Assembly: GCF_014651815.1 (NCBI RefSeq)
Contig: NZ_BMXP01000003.1
Location: 124,001 to 188,000 of the forward strand
Origin: Alteromonas halophila
GTDB taxonomy: Bacteria > Pseudomonadota > Gammaproteobacteria > Enterobacterales > Alteromonadaceae
Length of the DNA stretch: 64,000 nt
Direction: 5' to 3'
Part shown: piece after piece, positions 36,303 to 46,009 of the stretch
Position numbering within the stretch: position 1 is the first letter of the stretch
Layout of the letters: the number at the start of each line of letters is the position of its first letter
Program-made: the position numbers and the translations under genes
The notes under the pieces: generated by a model
Database searches by the model: none
What the model saw: only the letters and a program-made list of their open reading frames with translations
Told to the model about the DNA's origin: nothing

Positions 36303-36811
36303 GTGCTGATTCCTTTCGTGAGTCGCCGCCAGGCCAGCACCACACCGTCATAAACAGACGCAACGACCTCGCGTGCCCACATGTAGGCCCAGTTAATAAC
36401 CCCCGTTTTGGTGTGACCTGACACAATCCAAAGCGGCGTTGCTTTTCGGCCCAGGATAAACAGTAAAAATACAATTCTGAGAACGTGGTAATTATCGCTA
36501 CAAACAAAGATATGTTCTGATGTACTGACCTGTGCATGCAGTGCCAGTACAGATGCCAGCGTGTCTTTTGAGTCGTGATCGCAGAGGATGTCTGATGCAT
36601 CAATACCATTTTCAAGCAGTACATCTTTCATCACAGCCGCTTCTGTAGGGATGCGTTCATCAGATGTTCCGCCGGTAACAAAGAATCCCGGAGACATCAT
36701 GGTTTTTGCTGCTTCAAGCCCTCCCAGCGTTCTTCGCAACAAACTGCCGCTGGGTGTTCCGTCCTCTAATACCCTGGAGCCAAAAATGGCAATCCGTTCA
36801 TTGTGATTCAT
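36299..36811 (-). CDS. DUF218 (YdcF/SanA/ElyC-like) domain protein
   Basis: 170-aa protein with the DUF218 pattern: IAIFGSRVLEDGTPSGSLLRR, FVTGGTSDERIPTEAAVMKDVL, DSKDTLASVLA and FVCSDNYHVLRIVFL. Relatives are SanA and ElyC of the cell envelope, with unknown or peptidoglycan-precursor roles. It has no N-terminal signal or membrane anchor. It precedes and overlaps the 518-aa membrane gene, suggesting a joint function. Confidence 0.78.
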   Translation of the reverse strand: MNHNERIAIFGSRVLEDGTPSGSLLRRTLGGLEAAKTMMSPGFFVTGGTSDERIPTEAAVMKDVLLENGIDASDILCDHDSKDTLASVLALHAQVSTSEHIFVCSDNYHVLRIVFLLFILGRKATPLWIVSGHTKTGVINWAYMWAREVVASVYDGVVLAWRRLTKGIST

Positions 36812-37147
36812 ACCCGGTTTCCGGTAGGAGATAAAACCATGTGTCTTACCCTCTTACTATTATGAAAACAAAAACGGATTGTGCAATATTTAACCTTTCG
36901 TAACCTGGTTCTGATCCTGAATATGCAGCTTTGATAGTTTGAGGAAGACGGAAATACCAGTCGGTCAGGACTGCGGTACCGGCCTTCGCCGGTACGACGA
37001 TGCTTCGATATCACTTCGGTAAAAACGAACGCGCTCACCCCAAAATGTGGCAAAATCATGGCGCCTTTATGGATTTTTCGCCCGGGTCCGGCAAAGCCAT
37101 GGCCAGATACGGTATAGTGGTGACAGTGAAGTAAGACGAGACGGACT
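36812..37147. other. 336-bp divergent region with REP-like palindrome
   Basis: Between the DUF218 gene and pdsR. It contains a perfect palindrome GTACCGGC-CTTC-GCCGGTAC (36976-36995) of the kind seen in REP elements, and near 37115 a GGTATAGTGG segment that may belong to the pdsR promoter. No gene. Confidence 0.5.
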
Positions 37148-37837
37148 ATGCCACGAACGATTGCGCTTGTAGAAGATGATGCCGCTATCCGTGATAACTA
37201 CGCCACGGCCTTAAAAAGCCAGGGTTATCAGGTAAATACCTATTCTGACCGGCCGTCTGCAGCGGCAGCATTTGATACCACCTTGCCCGATCTGGCGATC
37301 ATCGATATTGGCCTGAATGAAGAAATGGAAGGCGGCTTTATGCTGTGTCAGCAATTACGCCAGTTGTCTCAGTCGCTACCCATCATCTTTTTTACAGCCC
37401 GCGACAATGACGTGGATACCATTAGCGGACTGCGCATGGGTGCAGACGATTACCTGACCAAAGATATCAGTCTTGCCCACCTGCTGGCGCGTATTGCTGC
37501 GCTCTTTCGCCGTACCGATCTGCTGGCCACGCCTAAACAGCAAAGTGAGCAGATCCGGTTAGGTCACCTGGATGTTGATGTGTCGCGGATGACGGTAAGC
37601 TGGAAGTCCGAGCCGGTAGCACTAACGGTCACCGAGTTCTGGATGCTGCATGCCCTGATTAAACGCCCCGGCCATGTGAAAAGCCGCCAGCAGTTGATGG
37701 ACGAATCACGGATGGTGGTGGATGACACCACCATTACCTCCCATATTAAGCGGATGCGTAAAAAGTTTGTCCAGTTAGACGATACCTTTGATCATATCGA
37801 TACCGTGTACGGTATGGGTTATCGCTGGCAACAATAA
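37148..37837 (+). CDS. pdsR: Sortase-system response regulator PdsR
   Basis: 229-aa OmpR-type regulator: receiver domain with DD (VEDDAAIRD), phospho-acceptor Asp in IIDIGLNEE, and switch residues FFTARD, then a winged helix (residues ~135-229, VTEFWMLHALI, TITSHIKRMRKK). The conserved Lys-Pro is Lys-Asp (LTKDIS). Its partner kinase gene follows by 4 nt. Family assignment rests on the PdsO/PdsS context. Confidence 0.85.
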   Translation: MPRTIALVEDDAAIRDNYATALKSQGYQVNTYSDRPSAAAAFDTTLPDLAIIDIGLNEEMEGGFMLCQQLRQLSQSLPIIFFTARDNDVDTISGLRMGADDYLTKDISLAHLLARIAALFRRTDLLATPKQQSEQIRLGHLDVDVSRMTVSWKSEPVALTVTEFWMLHALIKRPGHVKSRQQLMDESRMVVDDTTITSHIKRMRKKFVQLDDTFDHIDTVYGMGYRWQQ

Positions 37838-37841
37838 ACTG

Positions 37842-40031
37842 ATGCGTATTCGCTTTTCCATTCGTCTGCAGCTTTTGCTGCTGTCACTGTTTTTATTCGC
37901 CATCCCCTGGCTGGGCTACAAGTATGTGTGGGAGTTAGAGCAATACCTGCGGATTGGTCAGGAACAAACCATGATCGGCACAGCGCGGGCCGTTGCCACT
38001 GCACTGCATGAGCGCCCGGCATTATTCGACAGTCAGTCTGCCTACCTGCAAAACGTGCGTCCGGGTACCGATTTATATGCGCCGCCTATCCCCAATCCTA
38101 TTCGCCTTGATGGTGAGCTTGATGACTGGCAAGGCGTACAGCCTCTGATGCGGGACTATGGCGATGCGCAGGTAGTGAACTGGTTTGATACCACCTACCC
38201 GCGCCCTGAGCCCAGCCTGTCTTTTACTCATATGGTGGGACGCTATGGTCAGTTTCTGTATGCCATGTTCGATGTGAAAGACGATGTGACTGTATGGAGA
38301 AAACCGAATAGCCTATCTGTTGACAGAAGTGACCACTTACTAATTGGCATCAAGACTGAAGACGAAACACTCAGGCGCTATATTATAGCGCCGTATCAGG
38401 AGGGGTGGGTGAATGCTTACCGGCTGGACGAGGATTTAAGCCGCTACCGGGCCAGCGACAATGCACTGTCAATTCAGGGGCGCTGGCGACAAACCAGTGA
38501 CGGTTACGTGGTGGAACTGCGATTCCCATTGGAGATGACCGCTGGCTCACTGGCGTTTGCGGTGGTTGATGTGGACGACTCGCGCACCGGCACCAAGAAA
38601 TATGCCATCGGCACGGCAAACCCGAATCAGGTCGATGCGCTGGGCACGGTCGTGACGCCTTCACCGGAAATTGAACGTATCTTAGGCGGACTGAAATACG
38701 CTGACTCACGGGTGTGGGTGGTCGACAAACATAAACGTGTACTGGCCCGCGCCGGTGATATTCAGTCAGCGGATGGCTTTCGCGTCTCCCGCCGCCAGCA
38801 AAGCGGTAACGGATGGTGGCGCTGGATTGAAGAGAACTGGCTGTTGCCGCTGTATTATCACATTCTCACCAAGCCACCTTCCGATTTTGTTGACGAACTG
38901 GACGACGCGTATGCCCTGGTTGGCCAGGACATCAGCGCTGCTCTTAAAGGTAAGGCTGACTCGCTGTGGCGACTGACGCCCGACAACAAAGCCGTCGTAT
39001 TATCGGCCGCCTACCCGATTTACATCGGTGATTCGGTCATGGGCGCGGTCGTGGTTGAACAAACCACCAACGGTATTCGTACACTGCGGAATCAGGCACT
39101 GGAGCAGTTGTTTCACGTCATCCTCGCAGTCATGCTGGTCGGTACACTGAGCCTGTTACTGTTTGCCAATCGTATTTCCAGCCGCATTCGTAAACTGCGC
39201 GATGACACCGAAGCGGTGATCGATGACAACGGCAAAATTATTGGCAGCCTGCCACTCGCCCGCCAGGGCGATGAAATTGGCGATCTGTCACGAGCGTTTA
39301 AGGATGTACTGGATCGCTTGCAGCAATATAACAGTTACCTGGAAAATATGGCGTCGCGGCTGTCACACGAATTGCGTACCCCCATTGCCGTAGTGAAGTC
39401 GTCACTGGATACCCTGAATCAGGTCGACAACAACAAAGAGCACGAAGTATTTATTGGCCGCGCACAGGAGGGCATTCGCCGATTGAGTACGATATTGAAC
39501 TCTATGAGCGAAGCCACCCGCCTTGAACACGCGATTTCTCAGGAAGAGCCGGAAAGTTTTGACGCCATCAAGGTATTGAGTGGTTGTGTTGCTGGCTATC
39601 AGCAGGCTTATGCAGGCCGTCGCTTTCAGCTAAAATTATCGTGTGAGGCGGCGGTGATTACCGGCTCGCCTGAACTGTTTGCGCAAATGCTCGACAAGGT
39701 CATTGCGAACTCCGTCGAGTTCAGTGACACCGATGACACGATTTCCCTGCATGCCTGGCTGGAAAACCGTCAGCTCCAGCTCACCATCACCAACCCCGGC
39801 CCTCTGCTGCCAGACGGTATGCATGACCAGTTGTTGCAATCGATGGTGTCAGTGCGTGCTGAAGCCAGTCGTCAGGCCACCAGCGAATCACCGCACCTGG
39901 GACTTGGTCTTTACATTGCCAACATGATTGCGCAATATCATAAAGGCCGGGTGGTGCTCGAAAATTTACCGGATCATACTGGCGTATGTGTCAAAATCAT
40001 GCTGCCGGTGAATTCGGCGGTAAAAAGTTAA
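37842..40031 (+). CDS. pdsS: Sortase-system histidine kinase PdsS
   Basis: 729-aa sensor kinase: N-terminal membrane helix (LQLLLLSLFLFAIPWLGY), a periplasmic domain with the CBM9-like start PIRLDGELDDWQGVQP, a second membrane helix near residue 430, HAMP linker, H-box SHELRTPIAV, and an HATPase domain with N-box and the LGLGLYIAN G2 box. The long periplasmic CBM9-like region is characteristic of the Pds kinase. Start ATG 37842 follows the pdsR stop closely. Confidence 0.88.
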   Translation: MRIRFSIRLQLLLLSLFLFAIPWLGYKYVWELEQYLRIGQEQTMIGTARAVATALHERPALFDSQSAYLQNVRPGTDLYAPPIPNPIRLDGELDDWQGVQPLMRDYGDAQVVNWFDTTYPRPEPSLSFTHMVGRYGQFLYAMFDVKDDVTVWRKPNSLSVDRSDHLLIGIKTEDETLRRYIIAPYQEGWVNAYRLDEDLSRYRASDNALSIQGRWRQTSDGYVVELRFPLEMTAGSLAFAVVDVDDSRTGTKKYAIGTANPNQVDALGTVVTPSPEIERILGGLKYADSRVWVVDKHKRVLARAGDIQSADGFRVSRRQQSGNGWWRWIEENWLLPLYYHILTKPPSDFVDELDDAYALVGQDISAALKGKADSLWRLTPDNKAVVLSAAYPIYIGDSVMGAVVVEQTTNGIRTLRNQALEQLFHVILAVMLVGTLSLLLFANRISSRIRKLRDDTEAVIDDNGKIIGSLPLARQGDEIGDLSRAFKDVLDRLQQYNSYLENMASRLSHELRTPIAVVKSSLDTLNQVDNNKEHEVFIGRAQEGIRRLSTILNSMSEATRLEHAISQEEPESFDAIKVLSGCVAGYQQAYAGRRFQLKLSCEAAVITGSPELFAQMLDKVIANSVEFSDTDDTISLHAWLENRQLQLTITNPGPLLPDGMHDQLLQSMVSVRAEASRQATSESPHLGLGLYIANMIAQYHKGRVVLENLPDHTGVCVKIMLPVNSAVKS

Positions 40032-40098
40032 AACAGATTAATGGTGCGCGTAGTGCGGCCCGGAGATCATTCAACCATGCCCAGCGGCAATTAATATT

Positions 40099-40545
40099 AT
40101 GACCGACGACTCAGTCCCGCCTCACCCTGCTCTGGAAAAACTGGAGCCATGGTTTGCGCAAATGCATGTGCAACTTTTCGATACGTTACAACAGGCTCAG
40201 GCGGCCGTTGATGAAGCCGAGCGTACCGGCCAGGATCTGGATGTATCCTGTGAGTACTATCAGCAGCTTCAGCGGGATTTTAAGGTTACTGTAGCCAGCT
40301 TTCCGGCTGAAAATCACTTTACACTACCGATGATAAAACGCACCCAGGCACTGGAGGAATCGGAGTCAGGATTGCGTCTGCATCTCGCGCAGGTGTGGGC
40401 GGCCGCTGTCTGCACGCTGACATTGCACAGAATGCTCAGTGCGGTTCCCCTTGAACTGGCTGATGACGAAAATATTACCGGCGAGCTTAAAATGAAGGCC
40501 GCTATGCACTACGCGATGTGGCAGCACCTGTTAAGTGATGCCTGA
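40099..40545 (+). CDS. Conserved hypothetical protein, 148 aa
   Basis: Not recognised. Acidic, mainly helical, no signal peptide or membrane helix; probable coiled-coil stretch near residues 20-60 (LFDTLQQAQAAVDEAERTG). Same strand as pdsRS and 67 bp downstream of pdsS, so it may be cotranscribed. No function can be assigned. Confidence 0.6.
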   Translation: MTDDSVPPHPALEKLEPWFAQMHVQLFDTLQQAQAAVDEAERTGQDLDVSCEYYQQLQRDFKVTVASFPAENHFTLPMIKRTQALEESESGLRLHLAQVWAAAVCTLTLHRMLSAVPLELADDENITGELKMKAAMHYAMWQHLLSDA

Positions 40546-40806
40546 TAAATCTGCCACTGCCCGCCCAGACCTGGCAGTGACGTTAGCACGTGCAAGATAC
40601 TCAAACTATTCACCGGCCCCGTGCCGTTGAAATATCTCTTTACAAAGCAACGCCCTGATAACTCACCATTAAATCGACGGGCCGTCATCCGTAGGCTACT
40701 ATCGATTGCGATCATGCTATTTTACCAGCCAGCGCCTGCTGTTAAGGCCTTGTAGAACGCAGGCGGTAAAAACCGATAATAAACAACTGAGTGTGTAGGA
40801 GAATCT

Positions 40807-42630
40807 GTGAGCTTACTTCGAACTTTATTAATCAGCGGCGCGGTAATGACGCAAGCCGCACTGCCGGTGATGGCAGACGTATCGTCGACCGGCAGCCAGA
40901 CCGCAACGCAGCAACAACAAAGTGAACATGACCGCCTGTTCGCCCTGTTTGCCGACTCTAACGAGCGCGAACTGGCCCTTAACCCTATTTCCGGACTATT
41001 TCGTGGCGACATGCGCCGGGCCGATCAGTTGGGCGACTACCTGACAGAAGCCCATGGCATTGCGACACGCACAAACACCCTGCTGAACATCGCCAGACTG
41101 GAACAGATCGACCGTGACAAACTAAGCAAAACCGACCAGCTTGCCTATGATGTATTTGAATATAATCAGCAGCAGGCGCTAAAGGCGAGCAGTGATGAAA
41201 TCGAGGCACTAACGGAAGTCCGCCCTATCAACCATATGAGTGGCTTTCACACATTTTATCCTACCTTCGCCAGCGGCAAAGGCGCGGCACCATTTAAGAC
41301 AGTAGAAGACTACGAGAACAACCTGTCCCGTCATGAGGACTATATAGAAATTGGTGAGCGCGCTATTGATATGTTTCGTGAGGGCATGGAAACCGGCGTG
41401 CTGGAAACCAGGCTGACTATCGACCGCGTGATCCAGCAACTTGATAAGCAATTGTCGATTCCGATGAAAGAGTCACAATTCTGGGGCCCGGTTAAAAACT
41501 TCCCGGATGACTTTACGGCTGAACAAAAAGAGCGCCTCACTAAAGAGTATGAAGTCGCCACACAAGCGCTATATGACTCTACTGAACGTATGCGTGACTT
41601 CCTGCGCGATGAGTACCTGCCGGTAGCCCGTGAGTCAATCGGGTTAAGTGATATGAAAGGTGGCGAAAAGCTTTACCGCCAGATGGTAGAACGCACCACC
41701 ACACTGCCCCTTGAACCGGACTACCTGCACAACCTGGGCTTAAGCGAAGTGAAACGTATCAAACAGGACATGCTGGATATCATGGAGGAAGTCGCGTTTG
41801 ACGGTACGTTAAATGAATTCTTTGATTACGTGCGCACCGATGAGAAATTCAAACCAGAGAGTCGTGAGGCACTGACTCAGAGTTATTACGATATCGGTAA
41901 GGAAGTCGACCAGAAAATTGACGAGTACTTTTCGCTGCTGCCCAAGTCAGAGCTGGAAATAAAGCCTTACGATCCGGCCATTGAGCAATTCAGCGCCGGC
42001 GGCTCGTATCAGAGCGGTACGCCGGACGGCTCACGTCCTGGCACATTCTACTTTAACGCCTATGACCTGCCCAGCCGCCTGACCACCGGCAATGTTACCC
42101 TTTACTTACACGAAGGGGCCCCGGGTCACCATTTCCAAATCAGTCTGGCGCAGGAAAATGAGGCGCTGCCTGCCTTTATGCGCTTTGGTGGTAATACGGC
42201 CTATGTCGAAGGCTGGGCGCTGTATGCGGAAACTCTGGGTTATGAAATGGGCTTCTTTGACGACCCGTGGAACCGTTACGGTACATTGCAGGATGAACAG
42301 CTGCGCGCCATGCGCCTGGTGGTGGATACCGGCATCCACGCCAAAGGCTGGAGCCGCGAACAGGCCATTGATTTTATGCTGGACAACTCTGGCATGACAC
42401 GTACTGAGGTTGTGGCGGAAGTCGAGCGTTACATCGCTATTCCTTCACAGGCCCTGGCCTATAAAGTCGGCGCGCTGAAAATTCAGGAACTGCGTGAAAA
42501 GGCAGAAACAGAACTGGGCGATGCCTTTGATATCAAGGCCTTCCATGCACAGGTGTTAGGTACTGGTGCGCTGCCGCTGACTATTCTGGAAGAAAAAATC
42601 AATCGCTGGATTGAGAGCCAGAAAAGCTAA
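40807..42630 (+). CDS. DUF885 family secreted metallopeptidase-like protein
   Basis: 607-aa protein with an N-terminal signal peptide (LLISGAVMTQAALPVMA) and the DUF885 core, including HEGAPGHHFQ, a zinc-binding HExxxGHH-type motif near residue 435, and WALYAETLGYEMG. DUF885 proteins are predicted peptidases; substrate unknown. GTG start at 40807 with AGGAG 6 nt upstream. Confidence 0.85.
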   Translation: MSLLRTLLISGAVMTQAALPVMADVSSTGSQTATQQQQSEHDRLFALFADSNERELALNPISGLFRGDMRRADQLGDYLTEAHGIATRTNTLLNIARLEQIDRDKLSKTDQLAYDVFEYNQQQALKASSDEIEALTEVRPINHMSGFHTFYPTFASGKGAAPFKTVEDYENNLSRHEDYIEIGERAIDMFREGMETGVLETRLTIDRVIQQLDKQLSIPMKESQFWGPVKNFPDDFTAEQKERLTKEYEVATQALYDSTERMRDFLRDEYLPVARESIGLSDMKGGEKLYRQMVERTTTLPLEPDYLHNLGLSEVKRIKQDMLDIMEEVAFDGTLNEFFDYVRTDEKFKPESREALTQSYYDIGKEVDQKIDEYFSLLPKSELEIKPYDPAIEQFSAGGSYQSGTPDGSRPGTFYFNAYDLPSRLTTGNVTLYLHEGAPGHHFQISLAQENEALPAFMRFGGNTAYVEGWALYAETLGYEMGFFDDPWNRYGTLQDEQLRAMRLVVDTGIHAKGWSREQAIDFMLDNSGMTRTEVVAEVERYIAIPSQALAYKVGALKIQELREKAETELGDAFDIKAFHAQVLGTGALPLTILEEKINRWIESQKS

Positions 42631-42656
42631 GCCGAAGCAGGTAGTCACCCATCATA

Positions 42657-42691
42657 CAAAAGCTGACCATGAACATGGTCAGCTTTTTTTA
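42657..42691 (+). terminator. Rho-independent terminator after DUF885 gene
   Basis: Near-perfect stem AAAAGCTGACCATG / CATGGTCAGCTTTT with a 2-nt loop and a seven-T tail 27 nt after the stop. Confidence 0.92.
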
Positions 42692-42759
42692 TGTGTGTGG
42701 ATTTTTTTGACGTCAGTCTGAAACACAGCAGGTGACTTGTCAGGTAGCACGCAGATACT

Positions 42760-43869
42760 TTATTGCTCGTTTCCCGAGCGATCTGAGCCTGTCGGTTCAT
42801 CGCTTTTTCCCAGCGATGAATCCGGCACATTCTTGAGCATCATACGCTCGCGTCGGCGGCTCATCATTTTAGCCAGACGGCGCATGCTTACAGTAGTGTC
42901 TTTCTCATCAACGATGTCCACACCCAGCAGCCGCTCAAGCATATCTTCTAACGTCAGAATACCTTCCAGGCCACCGTATTCATCGACGACCAGCAGCATA
43001 TGGACATTCTTGTCCAGGAAATGCTCGAAGGTACTGGACAAGGGCATCGTCCCCAGAATCGTGACCAGATCTTTCGCATAGGCACTCAGTGGTTTATCCG
43101 TGTTTCCCCGTGCCTGTGCCACCAGTAGTTCGGAACGCATGACGTAGCCGGTGACATTCTCAGAATCCTTGTCTTCGTAAACCGGGATACGCGAATACTC
43201 AATGTGGGCATACTTATGGAAAAAGGTTTCCACCGACATAGATTCGGCAACCGAAAACAGCGCTGTCCGGTGGGTGATGGCATCTTTCACTTTCAGCTCA
43301 TGCAGACTCAGCAGGCTTTGCAAAAATGCCGCTTCGTGGTTGGCCAGCTGCCCCTCCTGACCGGACAGCTCTGCCATCGCATGCAGCTCAGAGCGGCTCA
43401 GCCCCCGCAAGGGACTGTCTTCTTTGAAGCCACGGGTCAGCAAGGCCGACATTTTAACAAAGGGCTTCAGCAGCATAGTCAGGTACTTCAGAAAATACGC
43501 CGTTGGCGGCGCAAGTGCGCGCCAGTAGGTTGCGCCCAGCGTTTTGGGAATGATTTCCGAGAAAATCAGGATCAGCAGTGTCAGCACAGCAGAAATAACA
43601 CCGAGATAGGCCTCACCAAACACAACCGCTGCCTGCGCACCCGCACCGGCAGCACCCATGGTATGAGCGATGGTGTTAAGCGTAAGAATGGCAGACAGTG
43701 GATTGTTAATATTGTCTGTCAGCTTTCTCAGCACCTTGCCGCTGGGGCGCTGGTCTTTTTCCATGACCGAGATATAGGCCGATGACACACTTAAGATCAC
43801 CGCTTCGGCGATAGAGCACAGAAAAGAAAACCCCAGTGCAATAAGCACATATACAATTAATAAAAACAT
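42760..43869 (-). CDS. CNNM-type transporter with CBS domain pair
   Basis: 369-aa protein: N-terminal CNNM (DUF21) membrane domain with four hydrophobic segments (about 1-165) and a tandem CBS module (about 190-315, with YSRIPVYEDKDSENVTGYV and LLVVDEYGGLEGILTLEDMLE). Relatives (CorC/MpfA/YfjD types) act in magnesium or cobalt efflux. The charged tail (MMSRRRERM) differs between members. Substrate here is not shown. Confidence 0.88.
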   Translation of the reverse strand: MFLLIVYVLIALGFSFLCSIAEAVILSVSSAYISVMEKDQRPSGKVLRKLTDNINNPLSAILTLNTIAHTMGAAGAGAQAAVVFGEAYLGVISAVLTLLILIFSEIIPKTLGATYWRALAPPTAYFLKYLTMLLKPFVKMSALLTRGFKEDSPLRGLSRSELHAMAELSGQEGQLANHEAAFLQSLLSLHELKVKDAITHRTALFSVAESMSVETFFHKYAHIEYSRIPVYEDKDSENVTGYVMRSELLVAQARGNTDKPLSAYAKDLVTILGTMPLSSTFEHFLDKNVHMLLVVDEYGGLEGILTLEDMLERLLGVDIVDEKDTTVSMRRLAKMMSRRRERMMLKNVPDSSLGKSDEPTGSDRSGNEQ

Positions 43870-44035
43870 TATCCCTGAAACCGCAGACGGCGTTCGTTTG
43901 GCAGGCCCCTATTATGCGTGACTCACAGGTATGTACAAGTCTTGCGGACAAAACCGTATTACGCACCAAAGTACTATGGCAGGGTCGCGGCTGCGCCCCT
44001 ACGCTGATAACAACTTATTAACAAAAGGGTGCAAT

Positions 44036-44740
44036 ATGAAGCTGAAAATAATGAGTCGGCAACTGGTCGCGTTAGGTCTGCTACTGCTGGTATCAGCAAG
44101 TGCAGCAGCAGTTTGTCGCGACAGCGTGGTACTGGTACACGGCAATGCAGCATCACCTTCAAGCTGGGAAAATACCGTAGATGCGCTACTTGCAGACGGG
44201 TACGGTCAGCAGGATATCTTCACACCTGACTGGGGGCTGTCATCCTGCCCGGCCTGCAATAACCATAACGGCAGCGAAGAAACACCGGTTCGCACTGCCA
44301 TTAATACTGCGATTAGTCAGTCCTGCACTGGGAAAATTGATGTCATCGGTCATTCAATGGGGGTCACACTGGCGGCGCAGCAAATTGATAAACTGGCGGC
44401 GTCTGCCTACGTTGACACCTTTGTGGGGATAGCCGGGGCGATGCGGGGCCTGTGGAGCTGCGGTGTTTACCCGTACAATGTCTGGAACAGTACCTGTGGG
44501 TATTACGGCCTGTCTGTGCAAAGCCCCTTTTTAGATGGCTTATACGGCATACCGCTCGGAGATAAGGTGTACTCGATAAAAAGTTATATCGACCAGATTG
44601 TCTGTTCGTCCGGGACCTGTACTGTCGGCGGTATTCACAGTAGTCGTATCTGGAACGAAGACGCCTCCTTTACCTACAGCCTGGGCCATTTTGGCCTGCA
44701 ATCCGATACGGTGACAAAACAAATATCGTTAATTCAGTAG
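44036..44740 (+). CDS. Secreted lipase (class 2 family)
   Basis: 234-aa exported alpha/beta hydrolase. Signal peptide (LLLLVSASAAA), the HG motif VLVHGNAASP, nucleophile elbow GHSMG near residue 112, and a C-terminal His region (LGHFGL). Eight or more Cys suggest disulfides. Fits lipase class 2 (Pfam Lipase_2). ATG 44036 follows AAAAGGG; a longer frame is rejected. No lipase chaperone gene nearby. Confidence 0.83.
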   Translation: MKLKIMSRQLVALGLLLLVSASAAAVCRDSVVLVHGNAASPSSWENTVDALLADGYGQQDIFTPDWGLSSCPACNNHNGSEETPVRTAINTAISQSCTGKIDVIGHSMGVTLAAQQIDKLAASAYVDTFVGIAGAMRGLWSCGVYPYNVWNSTCGYYGLSVQSPFLDGLYGIPLGDKVYSIKSYIDQIVCSSGTCTVGGIHSSRIWNEDASFTYSLGHFGLQSDTVTKQISLIQ

Positions 44741-44788
44741 TATTGTGGCGGGCGCAGGCCATTACCTGCAAAACCTGCCTTGCAACTA

Positions 44789-44835
44789 CGCACTTCAGGC
44801 CTCGCTGAGTGACGGTAGACTTGTTCGCATCTTCC
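44789..44835. repeat. Dispersed repeat copy 1
   Basis: About 47 bp containing CTCGCTGAGTGA and TTCGCATC that recurs at 49511-49558; over the 35-bp core (44801-44835) 30 bases match. It lies downstream of the lipase gene and at the 3' end of the metal exporter gene. Confidence 0.6.
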
Positions 44836-45999
44836 CTAGTGGCAGCAGTCGGAGTGAGTATTCACTGGCGATAACTTTTCCGCTATCAGTCGCCACACAT
44901 TACGAATTATCAGCGCACCAAGCACTACCGCAGATGTGCTATAGATAGCCTGCATAATACCGCCGCCATGCTGATGCGCCTGTGCGGCACCACTGATATA
45001 AGTGGACAAATCCCAGCCTGTAACCAGTGCATTCAGCCCATAGCCGGCCACAATACTGGCACTGACTACCGCAAACAGATACAGACTTAGTGTGCGTTTC
45101 CCCATTTCCTGCATGATCATGCCCATGGTGGAAATATTGGTCGCAGGCCCTGCCATTAAAAATACCAGCACCGCGCCGGGCGACAAGCCTGCAGCCAGAA
45201 AACCTACTGCCAGAGGCGTAGAAGCCGTTGCGCAGATATACATGGGAATGCCGATAACGGCCATCACCAGCATGGCGACCAACCCGTCGCCCCACCGGGT
45301 AAGAAAATCAGTCGGCACCCAGGTTTGAATAACGGCGGCCAGCGCCAGCCCAATCAGCAGCCAGATGATGATGTCATCCAGTAAGTTACCACTGGCATAA
45401 GCCAGCACATTACGCAGTTTACTTCGCTGTGCTGACACCGCCTTTTGAGTACCGGCCTGAGTATCACAGCTTGATGACGTTGCCTTGCTGTCGCAACAGC
45501 TGCTCACTGTTTCCGGTTCGGGCTTGGGTGCCGTTTTGTGAGAACAGCAGGCGGTCGCTACTGTATTCCGTGGCGACTGCGATGCCTCGCGGGCAAACAG
45601 GCGCACCAGTATGCCGGCATAAATGGCACTGATTATTGCCGCAATCGGACGTACAATGGCAAAGAGAGGACCAAGCAATGCATACGAGACCGAAACGCTG
45701 TCGACACCGGTTTCTGGCGTAGACACCAGAAACGAGACCGTTGCCGGTTTTGATGCACCACTACGGCGCAGACCTACTGCCGCAGGAATAACCCCGCAGG
45801 AGCACAGCGGAAGCGGTGCACCGATAACCGCCGATTTCACGATGGCAGACAGGCTGGCATTCCCCATGTGTCTTTGCAGCAGCGAGACCGGCACAAGCTC
45901 ATGCATAATCCCGGCGATAAGCAGCCCGAGCAGCAGCCACGGCGCTGACTCAATAAACAGGCCGAGGAAATTTTCCAGAAGTAAAACTATGTCGTTCAT
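44836..45999 (-). CDS. SO_0444-type Cu/Zn efflux permease
   Basis: 387-aa permease with about eight to ten membrane helices in two halves (GAPLPLCSCGVIPAAV; STPETGVDS; GIPMYICATASTPLAVGF). A cytoplasmic Cys-rich linker (ATACCSHK...SSCCDSK...SSSCDTQ) and a C-terminal CCH could bind metal. This matches the SO_0444 family of predicted Cu/Zn exporters (ArsP-like fold). ATG 45999 chosen; GTG 46005 also possible. Downstream of a small membrane protein gene, 4-10 bp apart. Confidence 0.82.
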   Translation of the reverse strand: MNDIVLLLENFLGLFIESAPWLLLGLLIAGIMHELVPVSLLQRHMGNASLSAIVKSAVIGAPLPLCSCGVIPAAVGLRRSGASKPATVSFLVSTPETGVDSVSVSYALLGPLFAIVRPIAAIISAIYAGILVRLFAREASQSPRNTVATACCSHKTAPKPEPETVSSCCDSKATSSSCDTQAGTQKAVSAQRSKLRNVLAYASGNLLDDIIIWLLIGLALAAVIQTWVPTDFLTRWGDGLVAMLVMAVIGIPMYICATASTPLAVGFLAAGLSPGAVLVFLMAGPATNISTMGMIMQEMGKRTLSLYLFAVVSASIVAGYGLNALVTGWDLSTYISGAAQAHQHGGGIMQAIYSTSAVVLGALIIRNVWRLIAEKLSPVNTHSDCCH

Positions 46000-46009
46000 C
46001 GTCACTATA

